From an uncultured Syntrophomonadaceae bacterium (GTDB lineage: Bacteria; Bacillota; Syntrophomonadia; Syntrophomonadales; Syntrophomonadaceae), in the NCBI GenBank assembly GCA_944391275.1, contig CALXSZ010000071.1, forward strand, positions 1-6,360: a stretch of DNA of 6,360 nucleotides, read 5' to 3'. Every line of letters starts with the position of its first letter. The stretch's first letter is position 1. Below, in pieces: positions 1 to 6,158 of the stretch. The notes under the pieces are model-generated. The model was given only the letters and a program-made list of their open reading frames with translations. It was not told the DNA's origin and did not search any database. A program made the position numbers and the translations under genes.

Positions 1-209
1 TGTTCCTCAAATTTCTCAAATAAATTAAACGCATCGGCTACCGATCCGGCAAACCCTGCAATCACTTTCCCATTATACAGCGTGCGAATTTTACGAGCAG
101 TATTTTTCATGACAATACTATTGCCCATGGTTACCTGACCGTCCCCGGCAATGGCGGTTTTCCCGTCTTTTTTTACAGCGATAATGGTTGTTGCATGAAA
201 TATACTCAT
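1..209 (-). CDS. hslV: HslV (ClpQ/CodW) ATP-dependent protease peptidase subunit, 5' part only
   Basis: This is the first 69 codons of the proteolytic subunit of HslUV (ClpYQ), a cytoplasmic proteasome-like protease in which HslU unfolds substrates and HslV cleaves them; the gene runs off the left edge. The visible protein begins [17 protein letters not shown] and continues with the family motifs AGDGQVT (residues 21-27), ARKIR (38-42, with K40 the probable equivalent of active-site Lys33 of E. coli) and [11 protein letters not shown] (51-61). Thr7 aligns with the catalytic N-terminal Thr of E. coli HslV, so six residues precede it, as in B. subtilis CodW (MSSFHATT). The ATG at 209 is chosen because GGGGGGAG lies 5 nt upstream; an in-frame ATG at 230 would have no ribosome site. 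It is the last gene of the visible operon, 40 nt after xerC; hslU and codY are expected beyond the edge. Confidence 0.96.
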   Translation of the reverse strand, partial: MSIFHATTIIAVKKDGKTAIAGDGQVTMGNSIVMKNTARKIRTLYNGKVIAGFAGSVADAFNLFEKFEE

Positions 210-214
210 GGAAT

Positions 215-222
215 CTCCCCCC
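215..222 (-). promoter_or_regulatory. Ribosome binding site of hslV
   Basis: Read on the minus strand, a run of six G followed by AG ends 5 nt before the ATG at 209. It decides for this start over the in-frame ATG at 230, which lies upstream of the site. The site is a homopolymer run (six G preceded by five A), so its length could vary by slippage. Confidence 0.75.
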
Positions 223-249
223 TTTTTCATCGATTACTCACGTATTTTT

Positions 250-1158
250 TTAACGCGGAAATGTTTCATCATGTATTTTTTTTAGATTTTCGCGGGTTAA
301 ATGCGTATAAATCTGGGTAGTTGAAAGATTGGAATGCCCGAGAAGCTCTTGAACCGACCGCAGATCCGCCCCGCCGTTTAACATATGGGTTGCAAAGGTA
401 TGCCGCAGCATATGGGGATTCACATGCTGCAAAGCCGCCAGGCGTTCAACGTACTTATCTAAACTATAACGAGCATTGCGCGAGGTCATTCGGTTGCCGC
501 GCGTACTTAAAAATACGGCCGACTCATCATGAATTTGCGGAGCAATTCTTCTTCTTCCTTGTTGAATATAACGGTACAAAGCGGTTTGCGCTTCTTTCCC
601 GAAAAAAACGATTCGTTCTTTGTTGCCTTTTCCACGAATGAGCATTTGACATCCGGCTAAGGATAAATCCCCCAAATTTAAACCTGTCAATTCACTGATA
701 CGAATTCCTGAAGCATAGAGCAATTCCAACCATGCCCGATCTCGCATTCCTTTCGGTTTCGTCAAATCGGGCTGTTCCAGTAAAGCTAGCACGTCTTGTG
801 GATATAAAAAACGGGGAAGCTTTTTTTCGCGTTTGGGTCCGGAGACTTCTTGTAAAGGATTGCCGTCCATCAAGCCTTCTCGGCATAAAAAACGGGTAAA
901 CGATTTCACCGCGGAAAGTTTGCGTTGGATGCTGCTGCGATGATACTGGCGCGCCAATAGCCACGAAATATATTTTCGCACATTGGCGGCTGTAAAAAAT
1001 TGCAGCATCTGTTCAAAGCCTTCTTGCGGACATCCGCAGTGTTCCTGCAAAAAGAGTAAAAAATCGCGCAAATCCCCTTGGTAGGCTTTAAGCGTCTGCT
1101 CAGAAGCGCTTTTTCCAACGCGCAAATGATTTAAAAAACGAGTAATTTGTTTTTGCAT
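250..1158 (-). CDS. xerC: Tyrosine recombinase XerC (CodV)
   Basis: A 302-residue tyrosine recombinase, the usual XerC length. With XerD it resolves chromosome dimers at dif during cell division. Residues 1-100 form the SAM-like N-terminal DNA-binding core domain; the catalytic domain follows. All catalytic residues are visible: R153 (in GIRISELTGL), K177 (RGKGNKER), H249 and R252 (NPHMLRHTFATHML), H275 (LLGHSNLSTTQ) and the nucleophile Y284 (QIYTH). The reading frame stays open for 122 more codons upstream, but that part overlaps trmFO in another frame and is a shadow. The ATG at 1158 is chosen because AGGA sits 6 nt upstream, overlapping the trmFO stop codon, which suggests translational coupling. 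The position between trmFO and hslV is that of codV in B. subtilis, which supports XerC rather than XerD. No dif-like site was recognised nearby. Confidence 0.97.
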   Translation of the reverse strand: MQKQITRFLNHLRVGKSASEQTLKAYQGDLRDFLLFLQEHCGCPQEGFEQMLQFFTAANVRKYISWLLARQYHRSSIQRKLSAVKSFTRFLCREGLMDGNPLQEVSGPKREKKLPRFLYPQDVLALLEQPDLTKPKGMRDRAWLELLYASGIRISELTGLNLGDLSLAGCQMLIRGKGNKERIVFFGKEAQTALYRYIQQGRRRIAPQIHDESAVFLSTRGNRMTSRNARYSLDKYVERLAALQHVNPHMLRHTFATHMLNGGADLRSVQELLGHSNLSTTQIYTHLTRENLKKIHDETFPR

Positions 1159-1166
1159 GATTTTTC

Positions 1167-2486
1167 CTATTCTTTTGAGCCTGATTCTTTTTTCCACTCC
1201 GTTGGAAAAGTCTTCAAGGCGCGTTCGGTATACGCTTGATAACGTATCTTTTTGTCTTTTATGGGCGTTTCCAACGGAGGCAGCAACCCAAAATTCGCAT
1301 TCATCGGTTGAAAATGTTTTTCGTCCGCCGTGGTGATAAAACGCAAAAGCGCTCCCAGCATCGTGGTTTCGGGCAAGCAGATCAACGGCTGCCGTCTCAA
1401 AAACCGCACGGCATTTTCTCCAGCCAAAATGCCGGTAGCTGCGGATTCCATGTAGCCCTCCACCCCTGTAATCTGCCCGGCCAAAAACAAATTGGGTTGA
1501 AGCCGGGTTTGTAACGTATCGCACAAAACATGGGGCGCATTAACATACGTATTCCGGTGCATCACACCATACCGTACAAACTCCGCTTGTTCAAGACCAG
1601 GAATCAGGCGGAACACTCTCGCTTGATCCCCCCATTTCATACGCGTTTGAAACCCCACTAAACCAAAAACGGTTCCTTCCAAATTCTCTTGCCGGAGTTG
1701 CAAAAGCGCCCAAGCTCGCTTCCCGGTTTCCGGAACCGTAAGCCCTACGGGGCGCATGGGACCGTAACGCAACGTGTCTACGCCGCGCCGCGCCATGACT
1801 TCAATCGGCATACAGCCAGAAAAAACATGATCGGTTTCAAAATCGTGGGGTTGAGCCACATCCGCTTCCAATAACGCTTGATAGAACGTTTCATATTCTT
1901 CCTTTGTAAAAGGGCAATTGTAATAATCATCCTCTCCTCGGCCGTAACGGGATGCACGAAAAATTTTCGTTAAATCCAAGCTTTCCAAAGTAACGCTTGG
2001 GGCCACTGCATCATAGAAAAAAAGTTGTTCCGCTCCAGTAAATTGGGAAATTTCCCGAGACAAGGCTTCCGAAGTCAACGGCCCCGTCGCAACAATCGCA
2101 ACGCCCTCCTTCGGCAAATCTACCCTTTCCTCCTGATACAGGGTAATCAAGGGATGTTTTTGAATTGTTTCTGTAACCAGCTCGGAAAAACGCTCCCGGT
2201 CTACAGCTAAAGCGGATCCGGCCGGCACCCGACATTGATCCGCACAAGACAAAAGCAACGAACCCATTTGTCGCATTTCACGTTTTAATAATCCTTGCGC
2301 AGAATCCGGGAGATCGGATTTCAGAGAATTGCTGCAAACCAGTTCCGCCAAATTCCCGCTTTGGTGCGCGGGAGTCATTTTCTTAGGCCGCATTTCCCAC
2401 AAATCTACCGGTATTCCTTGTTGTGCAATTCGGTAAGCGGCCTCGCATCCAGCTAGACCGCCTCCGATAACCGTAATTTTTTTCAT
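1167..2486 (-). CDS. trmFO: Methylenetetrahydrofolate-tRNA-(uracil-5-)-methyltransferase TrmFO (Gid)
   Basis: A 439-residue flavoprotein of the usual TrmFO size. It makes 5-methyluridine at position 54 of the tRNA T-loop, using methylenetetrahydrofolate as carbon donor and reduced FAD, instead of the SAM-dependent TrmA. Visible evidence: the N-terminal FAD-binding Rossmann motif ITVIGGGLAGCEAA (4-17), the family block AELVCSNSLKSD (47-58) with C51, SGCMPIE (223-229) with C225, and the C-terminal FAD segment GQITGVEGYMESAATG (337-352). C51 and C225 correspond to the two functional cysteines known as Cys53 and Cys226 in the B. subtilis enzyme. The ATG at 2486 gives MKKITVIGGG and has GGAG 6 nt upstream. 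A 13-codon longer in-frame start at 2525 lacks a ribosome site and lies in a tandem duplication. It follows topA by 57 nt and precedes xerC by 8 nt. Confidence 0.97.
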   Translation of the reverse strand: MKKITVIGGGLAGCEAAYRIAQQGIPVDLWEMRPKKMTPAHQSGNLAELVCSNSLKSDLPDSAQGLLKREMRQMGSLLLSCADQCRVPAGSALAVDRERFSELVTETIQKHPLITLYQEERVDLPKEGVAIVATGPLTSEALSREISQFTGAEQLFFYDAVAPSVTLESLDLTKIFRASRYGRGEDDYYNCPFTKEEYETFYQALLEADVAQPHDFETDHVFSGCMPIEVMARRGVDTLRYGPMRPVGLTVPETGKRAWALLQLRQENLEGTVFGLVGFQTRMKWGDQARVFRLIPGLEQAEFVRYGVMHRNTYVNAPHVLCDTLQTRLQPNLFLAGQITGVEGYMESAATGILAGENAVRFLRRQPLICLPETTMLGALLRFITTADEKHFQPMNANFGLLPPLETPIKDKKIRYQAYTERALKTFPTEWKKESGSKE

Positions 2487-2492
2487 AACTTG

Positions 2493-2502
2493 CTCCATCT
2501 CC
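2493..2502 (-). promoter_or_regulatory. Ribosome binding site of trmFO
   Basis: On the minus strand the sequence GGAGATGGAG ends 6 nt before the ATG at 2486. Two GGAG cores are present and the nearer is ideally spaced. This supports the MKKITVIGGG start over the in-frame ATG at 2525, which has no purine-rich site before it. Confidence 0.75.
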
Positions 2503-2503
2503 A

Positions 2504-2547
2504 TTGGATTGACGGTACGCTTCATTTGGATTGACGGTACGCTTCAT
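2504..2547. repeat. Perfect 22-bp tandem duplication at the topA/trmFO junction
   Basis: Two identical adjacent 22-bp copies, 2504-2525 and 2526-2547, with one further matching base at 2548. The right-hand copy carries the topA stop codon TGA (2546-2544), inside an ATGA. The left-hand copy carries the equivalent ATG (2525), which is in frame with trmFO. Each gene therefore keeps its own copy of what would have been a stop/start overlap. Confidence 0.95.
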
Positions 2548-4742
2548 TGAACGGCGTTTGATTCAACGGCTTTTTTTCGCCCACGATTGGTTTTCTTTCG
2601 TACGCCAGAATCCGAGCCGGTTTCTTTAACCAAGCGAACGGGTAAATCGCCTGGATTTTTCCCACACTGCCGGTTCTGGCAAACAGACGTCACGGTTCCA
2701 TCTTTGCTTGCTTTTTCAACCATAAAATCGCCGCATATTGGGCAACGTTCACCGGTCGGTTTATTCCAAGTCAAGAAGGAACATCCTTCTTTTTGGTGAT
2801 TTTTACAGACATAATATTTTCGACCGCGTTGGCTCTTTTTTTCAAGTATGGGCGCCCCGCACAGTGGACAAGCCACTCCGATTTCAACGTCAATGGACTC
2901 CGTGTAACGGCAGGTAGGGAATCCCGAACATGCGATAAATTTCCCAAAACGTCCATTCTTAATCAGCAACGGTTTCCCGCATTCCGGACAGTCTCGTCCG
3001 GCTTCTTCGTCCTTGACTTCAATTTTATCAATGAACGTTTCGGCTTGCTCCAAATCTTTACTAAACGGCGTATAGAACTCTTCTAAAACCGCTTTCCATT
3101 CCCGCTCTCCGCGTGCAATTTTATCCAGATTTTCTTCCATTTCAGCCGTAAAATCCACTTCAAACACGTTTCCAAAGTATTTGATAAGAAGTTCTACGAC
3201 CGTAAAGCCTAAATCGGTTGGAACAAATTGACGATTCTGCCGCTCCACATATCCGCGTTTTAAGATCGTCTCGACGATCGGCGCGTACGTACTGGGGCGA
3301 CCAATGCTTTGTTCTTCTAAGGCTTTTACCAGACTCGCATCGGTATAGCGAGCCGGCGGTTGGGTAAAATGCTGTTCGCCTTCCAATTTCTTCAGGCTAA
3401 CCGTTTCTCCTGGTTTCAACTCAGGTAAGGGTTTTTTGTCAATATTCTCCTCCTGATCGGCATATACTTTTTGGTATCCAGGAAAATAAACGGAGGAAGA
3501 ACTGGCGCGCAAACCGTACTCTCCCGCTGCAATCTCAGCCGTTGTGATATGATATACGGCCGGAGTCATTTGGCTGGCAACAAAGCGCTCCCAAATCAGT
3601 TTATATAATCGGTATTGATCGCGCGTTAAATAAGGCTTTAAACTTTCCGGCGTGCGCTCTACAGACGTCGGCCGAATCGCCTCGTGCGCATCTTGGCTTG
3701 CTTTACCAATTTTATATTGGTTCGGCGTTTTAGGAGCAAAAGACGCCCCATAAGCGGTTCGAATATAGTTCAGAGCTTCTTCCTGCGCAACCGGAGAAAC
3801 CCGCTGGGAATCGGTACGCAAATAGGTAATAAGTCCTACCGCGCCTTCTTTCCCTACATTTAATCCTTCATATAATTCTTGTGCGACTTTCATGGTACGC
3901 CGGGCAAAAAAATTCAACCGGCGCGACGCTTCCTGCTGCATCGTACTCGTGGTAAAAGGCGGATTGGCCTTACGCATCCGCTCCTTTTCATCCACTTTCA
4001 CAACCGTATAGGACGCTTCGCTAAGCTCTTTTAGGATCCGATCCTTTTGCTCCGCATTTCCAATTTCCAGTTTCTTTTTCTGATACGTGGTAAGCCGCGC
4101 CCAAAAGTTTTCTTTTTTTACATTCATTAATTCGGCGTCAATCGTCCAATATTCTTTGGGAACAAAAGCTTCGATCTCACGCTCTCGCTCACAGATGATA
4201 CGTAGCGCAACCGTCTGAACCCGGCCGGCGCTTAGTCCTTTATGAATCTTGGCCCACAAAAGAGGACTGAGTTTATACCCGACCAACCGGTCTAAAACCC
4301 GTCGAGCTTGCTGCGCATTGACCAAATCCATATCCAACGGTCGAGCCGTTTTGATGGCCTTTAAAACCGCGTCTTTAGTAATCTCGTGGAATTCAACGCG
4401 GTATTTTCCCTCGTCTTCAATATTTATCGCGTTTTTCAGATGCCAGGCGATCGCCTCGCCTTCGCGATCCGGGTCCGTTGCCAACAGAACGCGTTTCGCT
4501 TTTGCCGCCTCTGATTTCAGTTCTTTCAGAAGTTCGCCTTTGCCACGAATGGTAATGTATTGCGGTTCGAAATGATTCTCGATATCAATCCCTAATTTGC
4601 TTTTGGGTAAATCTTTGATGTGTCCAACGGAGGCTTTCACTTTATAACTCCGCCCCAAAAATTTCCCCAATGTTTTTGCTTTTGCCGCCGATTCTACAAT
4701 AACCAATGTTGTTTTCGCTGCGGCATGATTTGTCTTCGCCAA
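2544..4742 (-). CDS. topA: DNA topoisomerase I (type IA)
   Basis: Type IA topoisomerase that relaxes negative supercoils through a 5'-phosphotyrosine intermediate. Numbered from a GTG at 4751 (735 residues), it has a Toprim domain with E20 in VESAAKAKT and the acidic motif TDPDREGE (D93, D95, E97), the segment GLSAGRVQT (172-180), and the active-site tyrosine Y310 in LITYLRTDS. AHEAIRPT (355-362) and IGRPSTYA (483-490) also match the family. Three four-cysteine zinc fingers follow: C588/C591/C608/C614, C628/C631/C649/C657 and C670/C673/C691/C696. The protein ends in a short basic tail. I prefer the TTG at 4742 (732 residues, MAKTNHAAAKTT...) because GAGGTGA lies 5 nt upstream; the GTG at 4751 is part of that site and has no usable one of its own. 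The first Toprim motif has Ala where VESPAKAKT is usual. It lies 106 nt after dprA. Confidence 0.97.
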   Translation of the reverse strand: MAKTNHAAAKTTLVIVESAAKAKTLGKFLGRSYKVKASVGHIKDLPKSKLGIDIENHFEPQYITIRGKGELLKELKSEAAKAKRVLLATDPDREGEAIAWHLKNAINIEDEGKYRVEFHEITKDAVLKAIKTARPLDMDLVNAQQARRVLDRLVGYKLSPLLWAKIHKGLSAGRVQTVALRIICEREREIEAFVPKEYWTIDAELMNVKKENFWARLTTYQKKKLEIGNAEQKDRILKELSEASYTVVKVDEKERMRKANPPFTTSTMQQEASRRLNFFARRTMKVAQELYEGLNVGKEGAVGLITYLRTDSQRVSPVAQEEALNYIRTAYGASFAPKTPNQYKIGKASQDAHEAIRPTSVERTPESLKPYLTRDQYRLYKLIWERFVASQMTPAVYHITTAEIAAGEYGLRASSSSVYFPGYQKVYADQEENIDKKPLPELKPGETVSLKKLEGEQHFTQPPARYTDASLVKALEEQSIGRPSTYAPIVETILKRGYVERQNRQFVPTDLGFTVVELLIKYFGNVFEVDFTAEMEENLDKIARGEREWKAVLEEFYTPFSKDLEQAETFIDKIEVKDEEAGRDCPECGKPLLIKNGRFGKFIACSGFPTCRYTESIDVEIGVACPLCGAPILEKKSQRGRKYYVCKNHQKEGCSFLTWNKPTGERCPICGDFMVEKASKDGTVTSVCQNRQCGKNPGDLPVRLVKETGSDSGVRKKTNRGRKKAVESNAVQ

Positions 4743-4747
4743 ATATT

Positions 4748-4754
4748 TCACCTC
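4748..4754 (-). promoter_or_regulatory. Ribosome binding site of topA
   Basis: GAGGTGA on the minus strand, followed by AATAT and the TTG at 4742. The GAGG core is 8 nt from that TTG, which is ideal. The in-frame GTG at 4751-4749 lies within the site, so a GTG start would leave it unused. This argues for a TTG start. Confidence 0.65.
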
Positions 4755-4769
4755 AATAAATTCTAACCT

Positions 4770-4792
4770 CTATTGTACCGGATGCACAATAG
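4770..4792. promoter_or_regulatory. 23-bp dyad with -10-like hexamer upstream of topA
   Basis: Perfect 7-bp inverted arms, CTATTGT (4770-4776) and ACAATAG (4786-4792), separated by 9 bp with one further matched pair inside. Read on the minus strand, the downstream arm holds TACAAT, a 5/6 match to a sigma-A -10 box, about 30 nt before the topA start codon. No good -35 box lies 16-18 bp upstream. It could be an operator over a weak topA promoter or a small hairpin in a dprA-topA transcript. There is no following T-run, so it is not an intrinsic terminator. Confidence 0.4.
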
Positions 4793-4804
4793 TTCAGCGG
4801 TTTT

Positions 4805-4840
4805 TCTATCTTTTCTATGTTCTCTATATTCTCTCATTGG
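4805..4840. repeat. Imperfect 9-bp periodic repeat in the dprA-topA spacer
   Basis: The plus strand reads TCTATCTTT, TCTATGTTC, TCTATATTC, then a decayed unit TCTCATTGG. The TCTAT core recurs every 9 bp three times. It is purine-rich on the coding strand and lies between the dprA stop and the dyad before topA. Function unknown; replication slippage is the simplest origin. Confidence 0.6.
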
Positions 4841-4848
4841 TGAATTTA

Positions 4849-6024
4849 TCATTCTTTTCTTTTATAACAATTTCCTGGTAAGGAAAGAATTTTTCCTTGG
4901 ATTTCCATTTGTAAAAGCCATTTCGCCAAATCTCCGGGACGCATAGAAACGTTCATTAAAATTTCGTCGAAAGATTTGGGTTCATCCGTTAATACGCTCA
5001 AAATCGTTTTTTCTTCCGGCGTCAGACCCGGATCTTCGGATTCTTTTTGAATATTTTTCGGTTGATTCGCCTCAGACGCCATCTCATCTAATTTTTGCCG
5101 GATCATTCCAATATAATCTTCTAAAATATCGTCCACGCTCATCACCAATTTAGCGCCCTGTTGGATCAGATGATGCGGCCCCTCGCTACAGGCATTCGTC
5201 AAAGATCCTGGTAAAGCATAAACTTCTCTTCCCTGTTCCATAGCAAAATCCGCTGTAATTAAAGCGCCGCTTTTTTTGCGCGCTTCAATCACAAGCACCC
5301 CTTGGGATAAACCGGATATCACACGATTTCTTCGCGGAAAATTTCCGGGATCCGGATGACTGGTAGGAGTAAATTCACTGATTAAAAGTCCTCTTTGGAT
5401 AATTTGTTCGGCTATTTTTTTATTCTCCGACGGATAAATCACCGAGATTCCGCTTCCCAAAACCGCGATGGTTTTTCCATTGGGCGCTTGCAATGCTCCC
5501 TCATGAGCCGACGTATCAATTCCGCGCGCCAAACCGCTTACAATCACAATCCCCATCTGCGCCAAACTTTCAGAAAAATGAGTGGCCTGGTTCCTTCCAT
5601 AAACCGTGGAATCCCGACATCCTACAATCGCCAAAGCCGGTTGGGAAGCAAGGGACAAATCCCCCTTCCAATACAGCAAAAAAGGCGGATCAAAGATCTG
5701 TTTCAGCGATTTCGGATAATTTTCATCCTCCGCTATCAAGACGCCAATTCCTTGCTGTTTTAATTGTTGATAATACGTCCAAGCGGCGTCTTCTTTCTGA
5801 TAGACCTCTTTTAGGCTCTGTAGAGCTTTCGAGGAACGAACTAACAACTTCATTCGTTCTGAATCCGCTTGAAATACCTGCCACAAATGGCCGAATTCCT
5901 GTTTTAGTTTCAGTAGGGTCTTTCCGCCTATTCCCGGAAGCATATGAAGAAAACAGGCGGCGGCTCGCTCTTTTTCAAGATCGTCTGTTTCGGACCGTAA
6001 ATTTTGCTGTTTTTCTCCACTCAT
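4849..6024 (-). CDS. dprA: DNA-processing protein DprA (Smf)
   Basis: A 391-residue DprA. In transformable bacteria it binds incoming single-stranded DNA in the cytoplasm and loads RecA. An N-terminal region with a helix-hairpin-helix-like segment (LHMLPGIGGKTLLKLKQEFG, 26-45) precedes the Rossmann-like DprA core. Core motifs are IVGCRDSTVYGR (133-144, Cys where IVGSR is usual), VSGLARGIDTSAHEGAL (162-178), VLGSGISVIYP (188-198), FPRRNRVISGLS (229-240) and SGALITADFAMEQGREVYALPG (252-273). A C-terminal winged-helix domain (about 335-385) follows, as in full-length DprA. The ATG at 6024 is chosen because AAAGGAGG lies 9 nt upstream; an ATG at 6030 is only 3 nt from that site, and a TTG at 6051 is upstream of it. 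It is probably the first gene of the operon, behind a predicted promoter at 6071-6099. Possession of dprA alone does not prove natural competence. Confidence 0.96.
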   Translation of the reverse strand: MSGEKQQNLRSETDDLEKERAAACFLHMLPGIGGKTLLKLKQEFGHLWQVFQADSERMKLLVRSSKALQSLKEVYQKEDAAWTYYQQLKQQGIGVLIAEDENYPKSLKQIFDPPFLLYWKGDLSLASQPALAIVGCRDSTVYGRNQATHFSESLAQMGIVIVSGLARGIDTSAHEGALQAPNGKTIAVLGSGISVIYPSENKKIAEQIIQRGLLISEFTPTSHPDPGNFPRRNRVISGLSQGVLVIEARKKSGALITADFAMEQGREVYALPGSLTNACSEGPHHLIQQGAKLVMSVDDILEDYIGMIRQKLDEMASEANQPKNIQKESEDPGLTPEEKTILSVLTDEPKSFDEILMNVSMRPGDLAKWLLQMEIQGKILSLPGNCYKRKE

Positions 6025-6033
6025 ATACATCGG

Positions 6034-6041
6034 CCTCCTTT
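6034..6041 (-). promoter_or_regulatory. Ribosome binding site of dprA
   Basis: AAAGGAGG on the minus strand, a near-perfect anti-16S match. It is 9 nt before the ATG at 6024 and 3 nt before the ATG at 6030, so it favours 6024. Confidence 0.8.
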
Positions 6042-6070
6042 GGCATGACAAAAACAGCTACTGCGATACA

Positions 6071-6099
6071 TTCATAGCATAGAATCATCTATTTGGCAA
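6071..6099 (-). promoter_or_regulatory. Predicted sigma-A-type promoter of the dprA operon
   Basis: On the minus strand TTGCCA (6099-6094, 5/6 to TTGACA), a 17-bp spacer, then TATGAA (6076-6071, 4/6 to TATAAT) preceded by TGC, an extended -10 element. Transcription would start near 6064 and give a 5' leader of about 40 nt ending in the dprA ribosome site. The -35 box and part of the spacer fall within the inverted repeat at 6083-6125. Confidence 0.6.
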
Positions 6100-6146
6100 G
6101 TCTTTCGCCACGATTTTAGATGATTTTTGGAATTTTGACAAATCAT
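6083..6146. repeat. Overlapping inverted repeats in the spacer upstream of dprA
   Basis: A perfect 9-bp inverted repeat, AATCATCTA (6083-6091) and TAGATGATT (6117-6125), flanks 25 bp that hold a smaller stem (TGGCG/TGCCA with one G-T pair and a 7-nt loop on the minus strand). A third segment, AAATCAT (6140-6146), can pair with ATGATTT (6120-6126), so the middle arm has two exclusive partners. The structure lies between the end of the upstream ORF and the predicted dprA transcription start. It lacks a T-run, so it is not a classical intrinsic terminator. Confidence 0.5.
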
Positions 6147-6158
6147 TTCGATCTCTTT

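Noticed and set aside
1159..1524. 122-codon upstream extension of the xerC frame
   Set aside because: It overlaps the trmFO C-terminal coding region in another frame; the ATG at 1158 with AGGA 6 nt upstream gives the normal XerC length.
2487..2525. Longer TrmFO starting at the ATG at 2525
   Set aside because: There is no ribosome site before it, it lies in the tandem duplication, and family proteins start close to the FAD motif as the 2486 start does.
4770..4792. Rex (redox repressor) binding site before topA
   Set aside because: The TTGTG half matches, but the other half is TACAA and the spacing is one base short of the Rex consensus.
4756..4849. 8-bp inverted repeat ATAAATTC/GAATTTAT spanning the dprA-topA spacer
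   Set aside because: The arms are AT-only apart from one base and the loop is about 78 nt; chance is likely and the fold would be weak.
5493..6077. 194-codon plus-strand open frame opposite the dprA N-terminal half
   Set aside because: It is antisense to a clear DprA coding region, its translation has no recognisable motif, and no convincing ribosome site precedes it.
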